Assembly (NCBI GenBank): GCA_965267485.1
Contig: OZ254080.1
Coordinates: 682,001 to 746,000, forward strand
Direction: 5' to 3'
DNA: 64,000 nt
Origin: JANQJA01 sp965267485
Lineage (GTDB): Bacteria > Pseudomonadota > Gammaproteobacteria > Pseudomonadales > Azotimanducaceae
Shown: positions 15,499-24,900 of the stretch, in pieces
Layout of the letters: each line of letters starts with the position of its first letter
Numbering within the stretch: the first letter of the stretch is position 1
Made by a program: the position numbers and the translations under genes
Notes under the pieces: model-generated
Told to the model about the DNA's origin: nothing
The model's database searches: none
Seen by the model: the letters and a program-made list of their open reading frames with translations, nothing else

Positions 15499-18400
15499 AT
15501 GTCAGATAATCAGCGCGACGACACTGATTTCGACGACAAGACCGCGATTCGTCAGGAACCGAATGACGACAAGACCGCGGTCAAGGGTCGTCCGCGCGAT
15601 GAAGACGCGGCCCCATCGGACGATGCCGGTTCCGACACCGCCGAAGGCGACGATGCGGCCGTCCGCGACGAGACAGTCGTCCGCAAGAAATCTCCTGAAA
15701 CCTCTCCGAATGATGACGCAACCATCCTGAGATCCGGCTCCGCCTCGAGTCAGGCGGATGACGATGTCAACGATGGCAGTGCGGGCAACGATTCGGCGAC
15801 GATCGTTCGCGGTGAGCGTCCGGCGCCTGCTGGCGATGACGACGCGACCGTGATCAAGGAAACCCGGAAGGAGCCACCCGCGTCTTCCGGCAATGCCACG
15901 ATTCTGCGCAGCAGCCGTGATGAATCGAAGGGTTCACCCGAGGCTGGCAACGAAAATGCCACGGTACTGCGTGGTGCCGGCGCGCCCTCCAATGAGAACG
16001 CCACGATTCTCCGCGGCAGCGGGGCACCCCAGAACGAACACGCAACCATCCTGCGTGGCGGAGACGGCGGCAATGATTCCACCGTGCTGCGCGATGGCGG
16101 TGGTGATGCGACCGTCATGCGCGGTGGAGGTGACAACGACCGGACGGTCATCAATGACGGTCAGGACGACGACAAGACAGTCATGGGTGGTGAGCGCGGC
16201 GAGGATACGACCTACGTTGCGACCAACGTGGGCGGCGGCAAGAGCGAGCGGAACCGCGGCAATTCCGAGGCGGGGCGGCTGCTGAAGAACCGTTTCGTGC
16301 TCGAGGAAAAGGTCGGCAGCGGCGGCATGGGCGACGTTTACAAGGCGCTCGACCTGCGGCAGCAGGAGGCCCAGGAGCGCAACCCCTACATTGCCATCAA
16401 GATCCTGAACGACGACTTTGCCCGGCACAAGGACGCGTTCATCTCCCTGCAGCGTGAGGCGACGCGAACGCGGGGTATTCCCCACCCGAACATCATGGCG
16501 GTCTACGACTTCGACCGTGAGGGCGAAACCGTCTTCATGTCGATGGAGTTGCTGGACGGCAAGCCGCTGGATGACTACCTGCGGGATCATCCGGAGGGCG
16601 TTTCTGTCGAGGATGCCTGGAATATCATCGACGGCATTTGCCAGGGGCTTTCCAGGGCGCACGGTGCCGGTATCGTCCACTCGGACTTCAAGCCGGGCAA
16701 CATCTATTACTGCGCGGACAAGACAGCCAAGGTCTTCGACTTCGGCATCGCGCGGGCTGTCCAGAGTCCGGGCGATATTCGTGCAGACGGCGAAAAGACG
16801 GTGTTCGACGCCGGTTCACTGGGTGCACTGACACCGACGTACGCCAGCTATGAAATGCTCGTGGGCAAGGATCCCACCAAGTCGGATGACGTCTATGCGG
16901 TTGCGCTCGTCGCCTATGAACTCTTCACGGGCAAGCACCCCTACAACCGGACGCCTGCAGACAAGGCGCTGGAGCGGGGGCTCGAGCCGGAACCCGTCAA
17001 GTTTCTCAAGCGCCGGCACTGGCGGGCGCTCAAGAAGGGCCTGGCACTCAAGGGCGAGGATCGCTATCAGTCGATCGACGAGTTCTACGCCGACATGTTC
17101 AGCGAGGACCCGCCGTACTTCCGCTACGCGGCAATCGCGGCAGTTCTCGTGGCCTCGATCGGCTTTGGTGTCTACAACTTCATGTACGGCGGCGAGGAAA
17201 TTCCCGAGGAATACCAGCAGCTTGCAGGCCGTCTCGATGCCTCGAAGGGGTTCCTGCGGGAGGAGCTTGGCGAACTCGACATCAATGTTGCGGTGCTCCA
17301 GGCAGATCCGACCAACGACTGGAATTTCGAGTCCCAGGACTGGCGGGAGTCGATCAGGCTCAATCTCCGGCGAGCCGGACTTGCTGATATCGAACTGTCC
17401 GGCAAGTTCAGCGACTACTACCAGCATGGTGAGGGCAGCGACCCGGACATCGCGCGATGGAAGCAGCGGGTGCTGGAAATCTATCTTGCCGAAATCGCGG
17501 AGATTCGCGAACAGGCGGATGAGGTCGCCGACGCGGCGGTCGAGGAGCCTGTCAATGCAGATCCGCTGCTGCGGCTCGAGGTCGAGCGGGAGCGCGCCGA
17601 AGCGCTGATCGCTGAATTGCGCCGTGCGGACGTCCTGCTGGAAGAGGCGAAGACTGACTATTATTTCGATCCGAATGCCATTGCGAATGCGGAGTCACGC
17701 CTCGATGTCGAGTTGACGCTGGCGACGGACGAGTTACAGGACGTGAGCGAGGATATCGCCACGGAAGTCGCGCGCATCGAGGCAGAACAGGCAGAGCAGG
17801 AGCGTCTGGCGCAGGAGGCGGATCGCGTCGCACGGCGCAATGCGACATACCTTGCGCTGCGAGAGGGCGAACAGGACAGTCCCCAGTCGCTGCGGGAGAT
17901 TCTGAAGTGCAAGGGCGACCTCACAGAGGAAGATCTGCTCGACCTTGAGACCGTGCTCAACGGCCCGGGAACGATCAGCGTCGAGGGATACGATCAGGCG
18001 CTGCCGCATCAGGGCCTTCGTGGCACCTTCCCCGAGCAGTTCGAGCTCGATCGCCCGGGGATTGTTCAGGCCCTGACGGGCTGCATCTCCAGCCGGATTG
18101 CGGTGCGCGCGCCGGATCGTGCAAGAGAAGTCAGAACGCGGGTTCAGTCCATGCTGCCACCGGCCGATTCGGCGCAGATTGCAGGCATTGTCATCGAGGA
18201 TCTCGACCCTTGCGCCAAACGGAATCTCGAGGGGCGTGGCAGCATGAACGGCAGCTGGTGCAGCGACCAGCTTTCGGTCGGCGGCTTCGGGCCGGAACTC
18301 GTGGTGCTGCCCAAGCAGCCCGGCGAAGATGAGAAATTCGCGATCAGCCGCATCGAGGTCAAGCGCAGCGATTACAACCGTTTCTGCGAGGAGAGTGGAT

Positions 18401-18840
18401 GCGCGCAACTTGACGGTGCCGGCACGCTCCCGGTCACCAACATCTCGCTGTCACAGGCGCGAGCGTATGCCGCCTGGCTGTCTGACCAGACCGGTCGTGA
18501 GTACCGGCTGCCCACGGTGGAGGAATGGCGTTACGCGGCACGCACCAATCGTGAGGAGCCGCTGGACGACAACGTCAACTGCACCGTCGATGCACGCGGC
18601 GTGCGCCTTGGTGACAAGCTGCTGTCCACGCTGTCCGGGCGGCCCAACCGCTGGGGGCTCTACAATTTTGTCGGCAATGCACGGGAGTGGGCGGTCGACC
18701 CGGAATCCGATGGCCTGGTTGCCCTGGGCGGTGCCCACACCGACCCGAAGAGCGAATGCACCCTCGAGAAGCAGGTTGCGCACTCCGGCAATCCCGACCC
18801 GGTCACCGGATTCCGCATCGTGCGCTCGGTAGAGGGCTAG
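15499..18840 (+). CDS. Membrane Ser/Thr protein kinase with N-terminal Thr-motif array and periplasmic FGE/SUMF1-like domain
   Basis: About 1113 residues from ATG 15499 (a GTG at 15469 is possible but lies almost at the predicted transcript start). Residues 1-240: acidic, low-complexity, with about 14 copies of a Thr-hydrophobic-hydrophobic-Arg/Lys motif. Residues 265-530: kinase domain with VGSGGMGDVY loop, Lys301 in IAIKIL, catalytic Asp396 in HSDFKPGN (HSD instead of HRD) and DFG at 414, so activity is expected. One membrane helix at about 540-563 (YFRYAAIAAVLVASIGFGVY). Residues 570-920: periplasmic, partly helical or coiled coil. Residues 930-1113: formylglycine-generating-enzyme/SUMF1-like domain (FAISRIEVKRSDYNRFC, LPTVEEWRYAAR, NFVGNAREW, GFRIVRS), as in some PpkA/Pkn1-type kinases, where such domains usually bind rather than catalyse. 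A short inverted repeat (AGGGCT, AGC, AGCCCT) spans the stop. Confidence 0.92.
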   Translation: MSDNQRDDTDFDDKTAIRQEPNDDKTAVKGRPRDEDAAPSDDAGSDTAEGDDAAVRDETVVRKKSPETSPNDDATILRSGSASSQADDDVNDGSAGNDSATIVRGERPAPAGDDDATVIKETRKEPPASSGNATILRSSRDESKGSPEAGNENATVLRGAGAPSNENATILRGSGAPQNEHATILRGGDGGNDSTVLRDGGGDATVMRGGGDNDRTVINDGQDDDKTVMGGERGEDTTYVATNVGGGKSERNRGNSEAGRLLKNRFVLEEKVGSGGMGDVYKALDLRQQEAQERNPYIAIKILNDDFARHKDAFISLQREATRTRGIPHPNIMAVYDFDREGETVFMSMELLDGKPLDDYLRDHPEGVSVEDAWNIIDGICQGLSRAHGAGIVHSDFKPGNIYYCADKTAKVFDFGIARAVQSPGDIRADGEKTVFDAGSLGALTPTYASYEMLVGKDPTKSDDVYAVALVAYELFTGKHPYNRTPADKALERGLEPEPVKFLKRRHWRALKKGLALKGEDRYQSIDEFYADMFSEDPPYFRYAAIAAVLVASIGFGVYNFMYGGEEIPEEYQQLAGRLDASKGFLREELGELDINVAVLQADPTNDWNFESQDWRESIRLNLRRAGLADIELSGKFSDYYQHGEGSDPDIARWKQRVLEIYLAEIAEIREQADEVADAAVEEPVNADPLLRLEVERERAEALIAELRRADVLLEEAKTDYYFDPNAIANAESRLDVELTLATDELQDVSEDIATEVARIEAEQAEQERLAQEADRVARRNATYLALREGEQDSPQSLREILKCKGDLTEEDLLDLETVLNGPGTISVEGYDQALPHQGLRGTFPEQFELDRPGIVQALTGCISSRIAVRAPDRAREVRTRVQSMLPPADSAQIAGIVIEDLDPCAKRNLEGRGSMNGSWCSDQLSVGGFGPELVVLPKQPGEDEKFAISRIEVKRSDYNRFCEESGCAQLDGAGTLPVTNISLSQARAYAAWLSDQTGREYRLPTVEEWRYAARTNREEPLDDNVNCTVDARGVRLGDKLLSTLSGRPNRWGLYNFVGNAREWAVDPESDGLVALGGAHTDPKSECTLEKQVAHSGNPDPVTGFRIVRSVEG
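15535..16188 (+). repeat. Array of about 14 Thr motifs (T-[VAI]-[ILVM]-[R/K]) in the kinase N-terminus
   Basis: Degenerate repeats in the coding sequence, each with a Thr after Asp/Glu/Asn-rich residues: KTAIR, KTAVK, ETVVR, ATILR, ATIVR, ATVIK, ATILR, ATVLR, ATILR, ATILR, STVLR, ATVMR, RTVIN, KTVMG. Spacing shrinks towards the kinase domain (about 10-15 residues). The activation segment of the same kinase contains a similar KTVFD. They are candidate autophosphorylation sites and FHA docking sites; this role is inferred. Confidence 0.75.
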
Positions 18841-19036
18841 CAGCCCTTTGCTGGCGCGGGTTCGCGGCGACTCGGCCGTGGACTAATGGCCCCAATTGGG
18901 ATAACTTCCGAGGCTGACAGAATTCCAATAATTAGATGTCTTGTCTCCGCGAAGTCCCTGAAAACTGAGGATTTTTCCAGTTCGGCGCGCTATCGTGCGC
19001 CTCGATTCCGCGTGTGAGAGTCAGGAGAGCCGTTCC
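18841..19036. promoter_or_regulatory. Leader region between kinase and tpsB
   Basis: 196 bases, AT-richer than the flanking genes. It holds a perfect 10-base palindrome CCCAATTGGG at 18891-18900 (possible operator) and, 35 bases before the tpsB start, a strong hairpin at 18984-19001 (GGCGCGC, loop TATC, GTGCGCC; seven pairs including one G-T). No U-tract follows the hairpin, so it is not an obvious terminator. No convincing promoter was identified. Confidence 0.35.
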
Positions 19037-20926
19037 ATGAGATTCCGCTCGCTCTGCGTGAGGTTGTGTCTGGTCGCATCGACCGTGTTGTTTGCGGCAG
19101 GCGCCGCCGAGTTTCCAGCGTTCCGGATGGAGGAGTTCGACCAGGCGCTGGAAGACGAGCAGTTCTTCGAGGAGGTGCCCGACGAGATCGATGTTCCCCG
19201 GGTCAACCAGCGGGTCTACGGCAGTCAGGAACTCGACGATCGCTATCCCGTCGAAGGGGTCGTCATCGAGGGAGTCGTTCCATATCCGGCGCTCGGCATT
19301 ACCCAGGAGGAGATACAGGCGCTGATCGACAACGAGTTCGAGGAGCAGCGCAATATCGAACTCAATGACTACGGCTTCACCGAGCGCGACATGGACGACA
19401 TTGGCCGTTTTCTGCGCGAGCTCGTCGACCGCGGTGGTGCCGACGAAGAGGATCTGCGCAACATGCTCACGCTGTTGCAGCGGCTCGAGTTCCGCCGCGG
19501 CTGGCTCACCGTCGAGCAACTCGACGCCATTGCGCTTTCCGTCACCGAGTACTACCGCGAGCGAGGGTTCATTCTCGCGACCGCCTTCGTCCCCGAGCAG
19601 ACCGTCGAGGACGGCATTGTCCGCCTGAACGTGCTGGAGGGTCGGCTGGGGGAGGTGACCGTATCGAACAACGACATTTTCGAGCCTGAGGTGATCAGTC
19701 GTGCCTTTAACTCGGAAATGGGCGAGGCCGTCACCGAAGAGCGGATAGAAAGTGCACTTCGTCGGATTAACGATTTACCGGGTGTACGCGTTAGGGGATC
19801 ATTTTCTCCTGGAGATAACGTGGGTGAAACCACGCTGAATCTCGGCGTGCTGGAAGAACGCGCGTGGCAATCGACCGTGCTCTTTGACAATCACGGCGCA
19901 GAGACCACAGGCGAAGCGCGGCTATTTGCGACCACGGAGTGGTTCAACCTCTGGAATCGGGGGCATACCCTGACGATTGGCGCACTCCGGTCCGAGGGGC
20001 CTGACAGTTCGCTCTACGGGCTGGCAGAGTACGAATTGCCGGTCACGAAAGATGGTCGCGCTCGCGTTCGGGGCACGATCAGCTCGAATCAGTTCGCGGT
20101 GTCGAATCTGGGCGTATCGAGCCTGAATATCGTCGGTGAGACCGACAACGTGGGTGTGCTGGGCACCTACCAGATCATCAGGGGGAGGACGCAGAACCTC
20201 TCCGCTCAGGTCGGGTTCACCTACAAGGACGTACTCTTCGAGGTCGAAGGGGCGCCACTGCTCTCCAGTGATGAGCAGATACAGGTCGGCAGTGTGGCCG
20301 TCGACTACAACCAGCTCTGGGACGAGCAGCAGCTGCTGTTGTCCGGCCGTCTCGGTATCGACCAGGGAGACATACTCGATGGTGCGGAACGGGATCAGTC
20401 GACAAACTTCACCAAGGTGCTGGTGTCCGCAAACCTGCTCAAGCGCTTCAGCGTCTACAACTGGCTGATTAAGGATGACAGCTTCTTCAACTTCGTTATC
20501 AGACTCAACGCACAGTACAGTGAAAAGTTCCTCTCGAGCGTGGAGCAGTTTTCGCTGGGCGGGCCGAATGCAGTCCGCGCGTTCGGCGTCAGTGACGTGT
20601 CTGTCGACAGCGGGGCGTATGCGGGCTTTGAACTCTTCTTCGATACGCCGATCAGCTTTTCCCGGATATTCAACCTGCCGCTCGACGAGCCGCGCCCGTT
20701 CATCTTTTACGACTACGGCTATGGTGTCTCTCGAACCGCGACCGGCAACCTCAACCGTGATGCCGAGATCAAGGCCGCGGGGATCGGCATGCGGCTCAAC
20801 TGGCCCGGCGTCGCATCGGCGAACGTCATTTACGCTGAGCCCCAATCCGCAAAATTTCAGGATGACTTCTCAGATGCCACGGGCAAGCGACGTGTCTTTG
20901 TCGATGTCCAGTTCCAGATCCAGTAG
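19037..20926 (+). CDS. TpsB outer-membrane transporter of a two-partner secretion system (ShlB/FhaC family)
   Basis: Exports the TpsA protein encoded 9 bases downstream. It has about 629 residues from ATG 19037, preceded by AGGAGA. Signal peptide MRFRSLCVRLCLVASTVLFA with cleavage near AGA. Then an acidic segment, POTRA1 (PVEGVVIEGVVPYPALGIT to VEDGIVRLNVLEGRLGEV) and POTRA2 (VTVSNNDIFEPEVIS to GETTLNLGVLEE), then the 16-strand barrel. The barrel motif reads GGPNAVRAFGVSD, with Ala where VRG(F/Y) is usual. POTRA1 carries an extra helical stretch of about 50 residues (DYGFTERDMDDIGRFLREL onward). The last strand ends VDVQFQIQ, typical for outer-membrane barrels. Confidence 0.95.
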   Translation: MRFRSLCVRLCLVASTVLFAAGAAEFPAFRMEEFDQALEDEQFFEEVPDEIDVPRVNQRVYGSQELDDRYPVEGVVIEGVVPYPALGITQEEIQALIDNEFEEQRNIELNDYGFTERDMDDIGRFLRELVDRGGADEEDLRNMLTLLQRLEFRRGWLTVEQLDAIALSVTEYYRERGFILATAFVPEQTVEDGIVRLNVLEGRLGEVTVSNNDIFEPEVISRAFNSEMGEAVTEERIESALRRINDLPGVRVRGSFSPGDNVGETTLNLGVLEERAWQSTVLFDNHGAETTGEARLFATTEWFNLWNRGHTLTIGALRSEGPDSSLYGLAEYELPVTKDGRARVRGTISSNQFAVSNLGVSSLNIVGETDNVGVLGTYQIIRGRTQNLSAQVGFTYKDVLFEVEGAPLLSSDEQIQVGSVAVDYNQLWDEQQLLLSGRLGIDQGDILDGAERDQSTNFTKVLVSANLLKRFSVYNWLIKDDSFFNFVIRLNAQYSEKFLSSVEQFSLGGPNAVRAFGVSDVSVDSGAYAGFELFFDTPISFSRIFNLPLDEPRPFIFYDYGYGVSRTATGNLNRDAEIKAAGIGMRLNWPGVASANVIYAEPQSAKFQDDFSDATGKRRVFVDVQFQIQ

Positions 20927-20935
20927 AGGGATCTG

Positions 20936-21930
20936 ATGGCCTGGCGCAGCGACGATCGATCGCGCGCTGCCCCGAGCGGCAGTCGCGACAGGGCGCGTCT
21001 GCGCCCGATCGCCGCGCACATGATCCGTGGCGGGCTGCTCGCCTCGGGTCTCGCCGGGCAATTGCTGCTCGCGCCGCTCGTCCACGCGGGGCCCGAAGGC
21101 GGCAAGGTAATCAAGGGCGCTGGCAGCGTCGACAAGGTCAGCGATACCGACACCCACATCGACCAGCAGACGCAGAACCTGCTGATGAGCTTCGACAGTT
21201 TCGACCTCGCCGAGGACGAATCTGTCTACATCACGCAGCCCAACGCATCCGCATGGTTCGTCGGACAGATTGATGGCGGACGCCCCACCGCGATCTTCGG
21301 TTCCATCTCAGCGAACGGTCAGATTGCGCTTGTGAACCCGCACGGCGTGATCTTTGGTGAGACTGCATCGATCAGCGCTGCGGGCATCTTCGCTTCCGGC
21401 CTCTCGCTGGAAGCCGACGATATCTTCGAGAACGGTGAAGCCGAGTTTGCTGCAAGGCAGGGCGCTGGCGGTTACGTCATCAATGAGGGGGTGATCGCCG
21501 CATCGCTCGGCGGCTCAGTCAACCTGTTGGGTGAGACCGTAACCAACTCCGGCGTGATCGTCGCTTCAGTGGGTCAGGTGAATCTCGCGAGCGGCAGTCG
21601 GGCGGTCGTGAGCTTCGGTCCCGAGCAACTGATCGGTATCGAGGTGACGGAGGCCGTGCTCGAGAACACCGAGGGTCTGGAATCGGCGATAACGAACGAC
21701 GGCCGGATCGAGGCCAGCACGATCATGCTGACGAGTTCGGTCAGCAAAAGCCTCTTTGACAACGCGATCAATAACGACGGCATCATTCGGGCGAAGTCGG
21801 CCGAGTACAAGGATGGGGTCATTCGGTTGTTCGGTTCGGGCTCGCGCGTATTGAATACCGGGCAGGTGGATGCCTCGTCGATGGACGGGCGGCCGGGTGG
21901 CCGGATCGAGATATCGTCCGACGCCGATGT
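20936..21930 (+). other. Signal peptide and TPS secretion domain of the exoprotein
   Basis: Encodes the N-terminal region recognised by TpsB. The signal has a long basic N-region (RSDDRSRAAPSGSRDRARLR), a hydrophobic core (GGLLASGLAGQLLLAPL) and an AxA-like cleavage site at VHA. The following haemagglutination-activity domain shows ITQPNASAWFVGQI, SISANGQIALVNPHGVIFG and AAGIFASGLSLEADD. Confidence 0.9.
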
Positions 21931-24900
21931 CGTGCTCGCAGGTGATTCCCGTGTTGCGGCAACGTCTGCCGAGGGGGCGGGCGGTCTGGTCGAGATCGCG
22001 GGTGCGAATATTCGCGTTCAGGATCGCGCATTGATCGATGTGTCCGGGGATACCGGCGGTGGTACGGTCCGCGCAGCTGCGACGCATGCGATGACGCTGG
22101 AGCGCTCGACCTCGCTGATCGCAGATGCGGCAGGCACCGGGGCAGGCGGATCTGTCTCGCTTGAGGCCGGGACGATCACGGCAGACGGACGAATTTCTGC
22201 GCGCGGTGGTGTCGCGGGGGGTGACGGCGGTAACGTCACGCTGTCCGGCAATGAGGTTACCGTCGACGGTGAGATCGATACTTCTGCACCACGCGGAGAC
22301 ACGGGTTCGCTCACTATTCTCGCGCCTTCGGTAACGATCGCAACGGAAGCAGGGGTCACGGCAGGCACACTTTCTCGCTCGACAGCGCATATCGAGATTC
22401 ACGCGACTGATCGCGTCGAGGTCGAGGATCTCGGTGGCAACGTGATTGATCTCGGCTCTGACAATCTCGGCATCTATGTCAACGGCATCGCGATCGGTGC
22501 AGACGATACCCAGGCCGTGGGTTTCATCATGAAGGGCGCCGGCGATGTCCTGCGCACGGACGGCCAGATCACGGTTTCAGTCACTGATGCGGGCATCACC
22601 GGTAATGCAATCATCGACGTTGCGGGTACCTTCGAGTCCAGGCCGGTGCCGGCACCGCTGCCGAACGATCCGCTGGCGCCGGTCAACACTGTGTCGCTCG
22701 CGGCAAACAACGGTCGCATTCGCATTCGCTCGACATCGGTTCTGAGTGCCGAAGATGGCGCGATCACGCTCACGGCTAACGGTTTCGATAACAACGATGC
22801 CGGCACGATCTGGTTCGAGGGCATGGCCGATGCGTCATCTGAAGCAGGTGCTGGCGGCACAGTGAAGTTGTTGGGAGATCGCGTCGGGCTGGACGGTGAG
22901 GCGGTCATTGATGTCTCCGGTCAACTCGGCGGCGGTGAAGCCCTGATTGGTGGTAACTATCAAGGCAAGGGCTCCGAGCAGACTGCGCTGCGTACGTTCG
23001 TCGGTGACGCAGTCACCGTTCGGGCGGACGCAATCGAATCCGGCGACGGCGGTCAGGTGATTGTCTGGGCCGACGAGATAACCCGGTTTCACGGCCACAT
23101 TTCTGCTCGCGGCGGAGTGCGGGGCGGTGATGGCGGTTTTGTTGAGACCTCGGGTCGTGAGGTACTGCAGTCTACGGGCTCCGTTGTTGCCAGTGCGCCG
23201 GCGGGTGAGGCCGGCACCTGGTTGCTCGACCCCGCGGATATCTACATCTCCGATTACGACAACACGGACATTACAGGCGCGACACCGTTCACCGATGCCA
23301 CCGACAATGGCGGCGCGTCCAACCTCAACACCGGCACGATCGAGACCGCGCTGGCGAGTGGGACGAGCGTTGTCGTCGATACTTCGACAGCTTCAGGCAC
23401 CGACACAGGCAATATCACGATCGTCGATCCGATCGATTACGGCGCCACGACGACCAATGCTGTATCCCTGACGCTTAATGCCAACGGCGCCGTCATCTTC
23501 GACAACTCGGACCCGAACAGCTTCGGGTTTACCGGCGCCACTGATGGTGTCAACGGCGGCACGATCACTGACACGAGTACGGGTGTCGATACGCTGAGCG
23601 TGGACATCAATGCGACGACGGACGTGACGATCAGCGAATCGATCACCGTCCGGGGAACGCTCACGATTGACGGTACCGGGACGACGTCGATCACGGCGGC
23701 GGTTTCGGCGGATGCCGGGATCACGGTCGGCGGCGCGTCCGCACCGTCGGTCATCAGTATCAATACCGCTGTCTCGACTATCGACAACGCAATTTCGCTG
23801 ACGGGCGGCTCAATCACGCTGCTGGCCTCGGCAGATGTGGATGCAGGCACGTCGTCGGTCGCGCTCACGGCCAATGCAACGAGTATCGATCAGCAGTCCG
23901 GCGCGGCAAATACAGCCGATTCGATCTCCGTCGATGCCCAGACCGATGTAACGATCGCTGGCTCACTCATCGAGACTACGGCGGACGGCGGTACGTTCAC
24001 GATCGACTTCGGTACCGGCGGCGGTGGTGGCGTCCTCGACCTGAGCGCAGCAACGCTGACCTTCGATCCGACGACCGCATTCGGCACGATCAACGGCGGC
24101 GCTGGCAGCGACACGCTCATCGGCCGGAACGCTGGCGAGTCGTTTTCGATTACGGGTGCGGACACCGGCTCATTCGCCGGTGGTGACATTGTCTTCGGCA
24201 CAACGACGACCGTTGAGAACATCACCGGCGGCTCAGGCGCTGACAGTTTCGTGTTCTCAAACAGCGCATCGCTGAGCGGCGACGTTGATGGGGGCGGCGG
24301 CAGCGACACGCTGGACATCTCGGCGAGCACATCGGCAACGACGGTCACGATTACCGGCGACGGCGGTACGGATGGCGTGGCGGGTTCGATCGGTGCCGGC
24401 ACGATCACGATCAACGGCTTCGACAATATTGACGTGGTGACCGGTGCCGATCTTGCGGGCTCACTGCTGGTGTCGCACACGACCAATGACACGTTCACGA
24501 CCACCGCGACAGACGTCGGCACGCTGGCGTTGGCGAGCACGCGGACAGTTTCGTTCAGCAACTTTGCCAACCTCGGCGGTGGTGCCGGCAATGACACGTT
24601 CACCCTGAACGCGGCGGTGACCGGCGATGTGAACGGCGGGGCCGGCAACGACAGCTTCACGTTCGCTGATACGGTCACGGTGGGTACAGTGACCGGCGGC
24701 AGCGGTACGGATACGGTCGATGTGTCGGCCTACCTGACCGCGGTGGATATCACGCTGACTGCGCCCGGCGGCACGGACGGCATGGACGGCTCGGCATCAG
24801 CGGCGCTGACGACCTTCACGGATATCGATGTGCTGGCGGGTTCGGGTGTTGCAGGGTCGACGCTGACCGGCGATGACGCTGCGGCGACCTGGAGTGTGAC

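Noticed and set aside
13386..18840. Type VI secretion locus, because of the kinase, phosphatase and FHA genes
   Set aside because: No VipA/B, Hcp, VgrG, ClpV or TssJ-M gene lies in the window.
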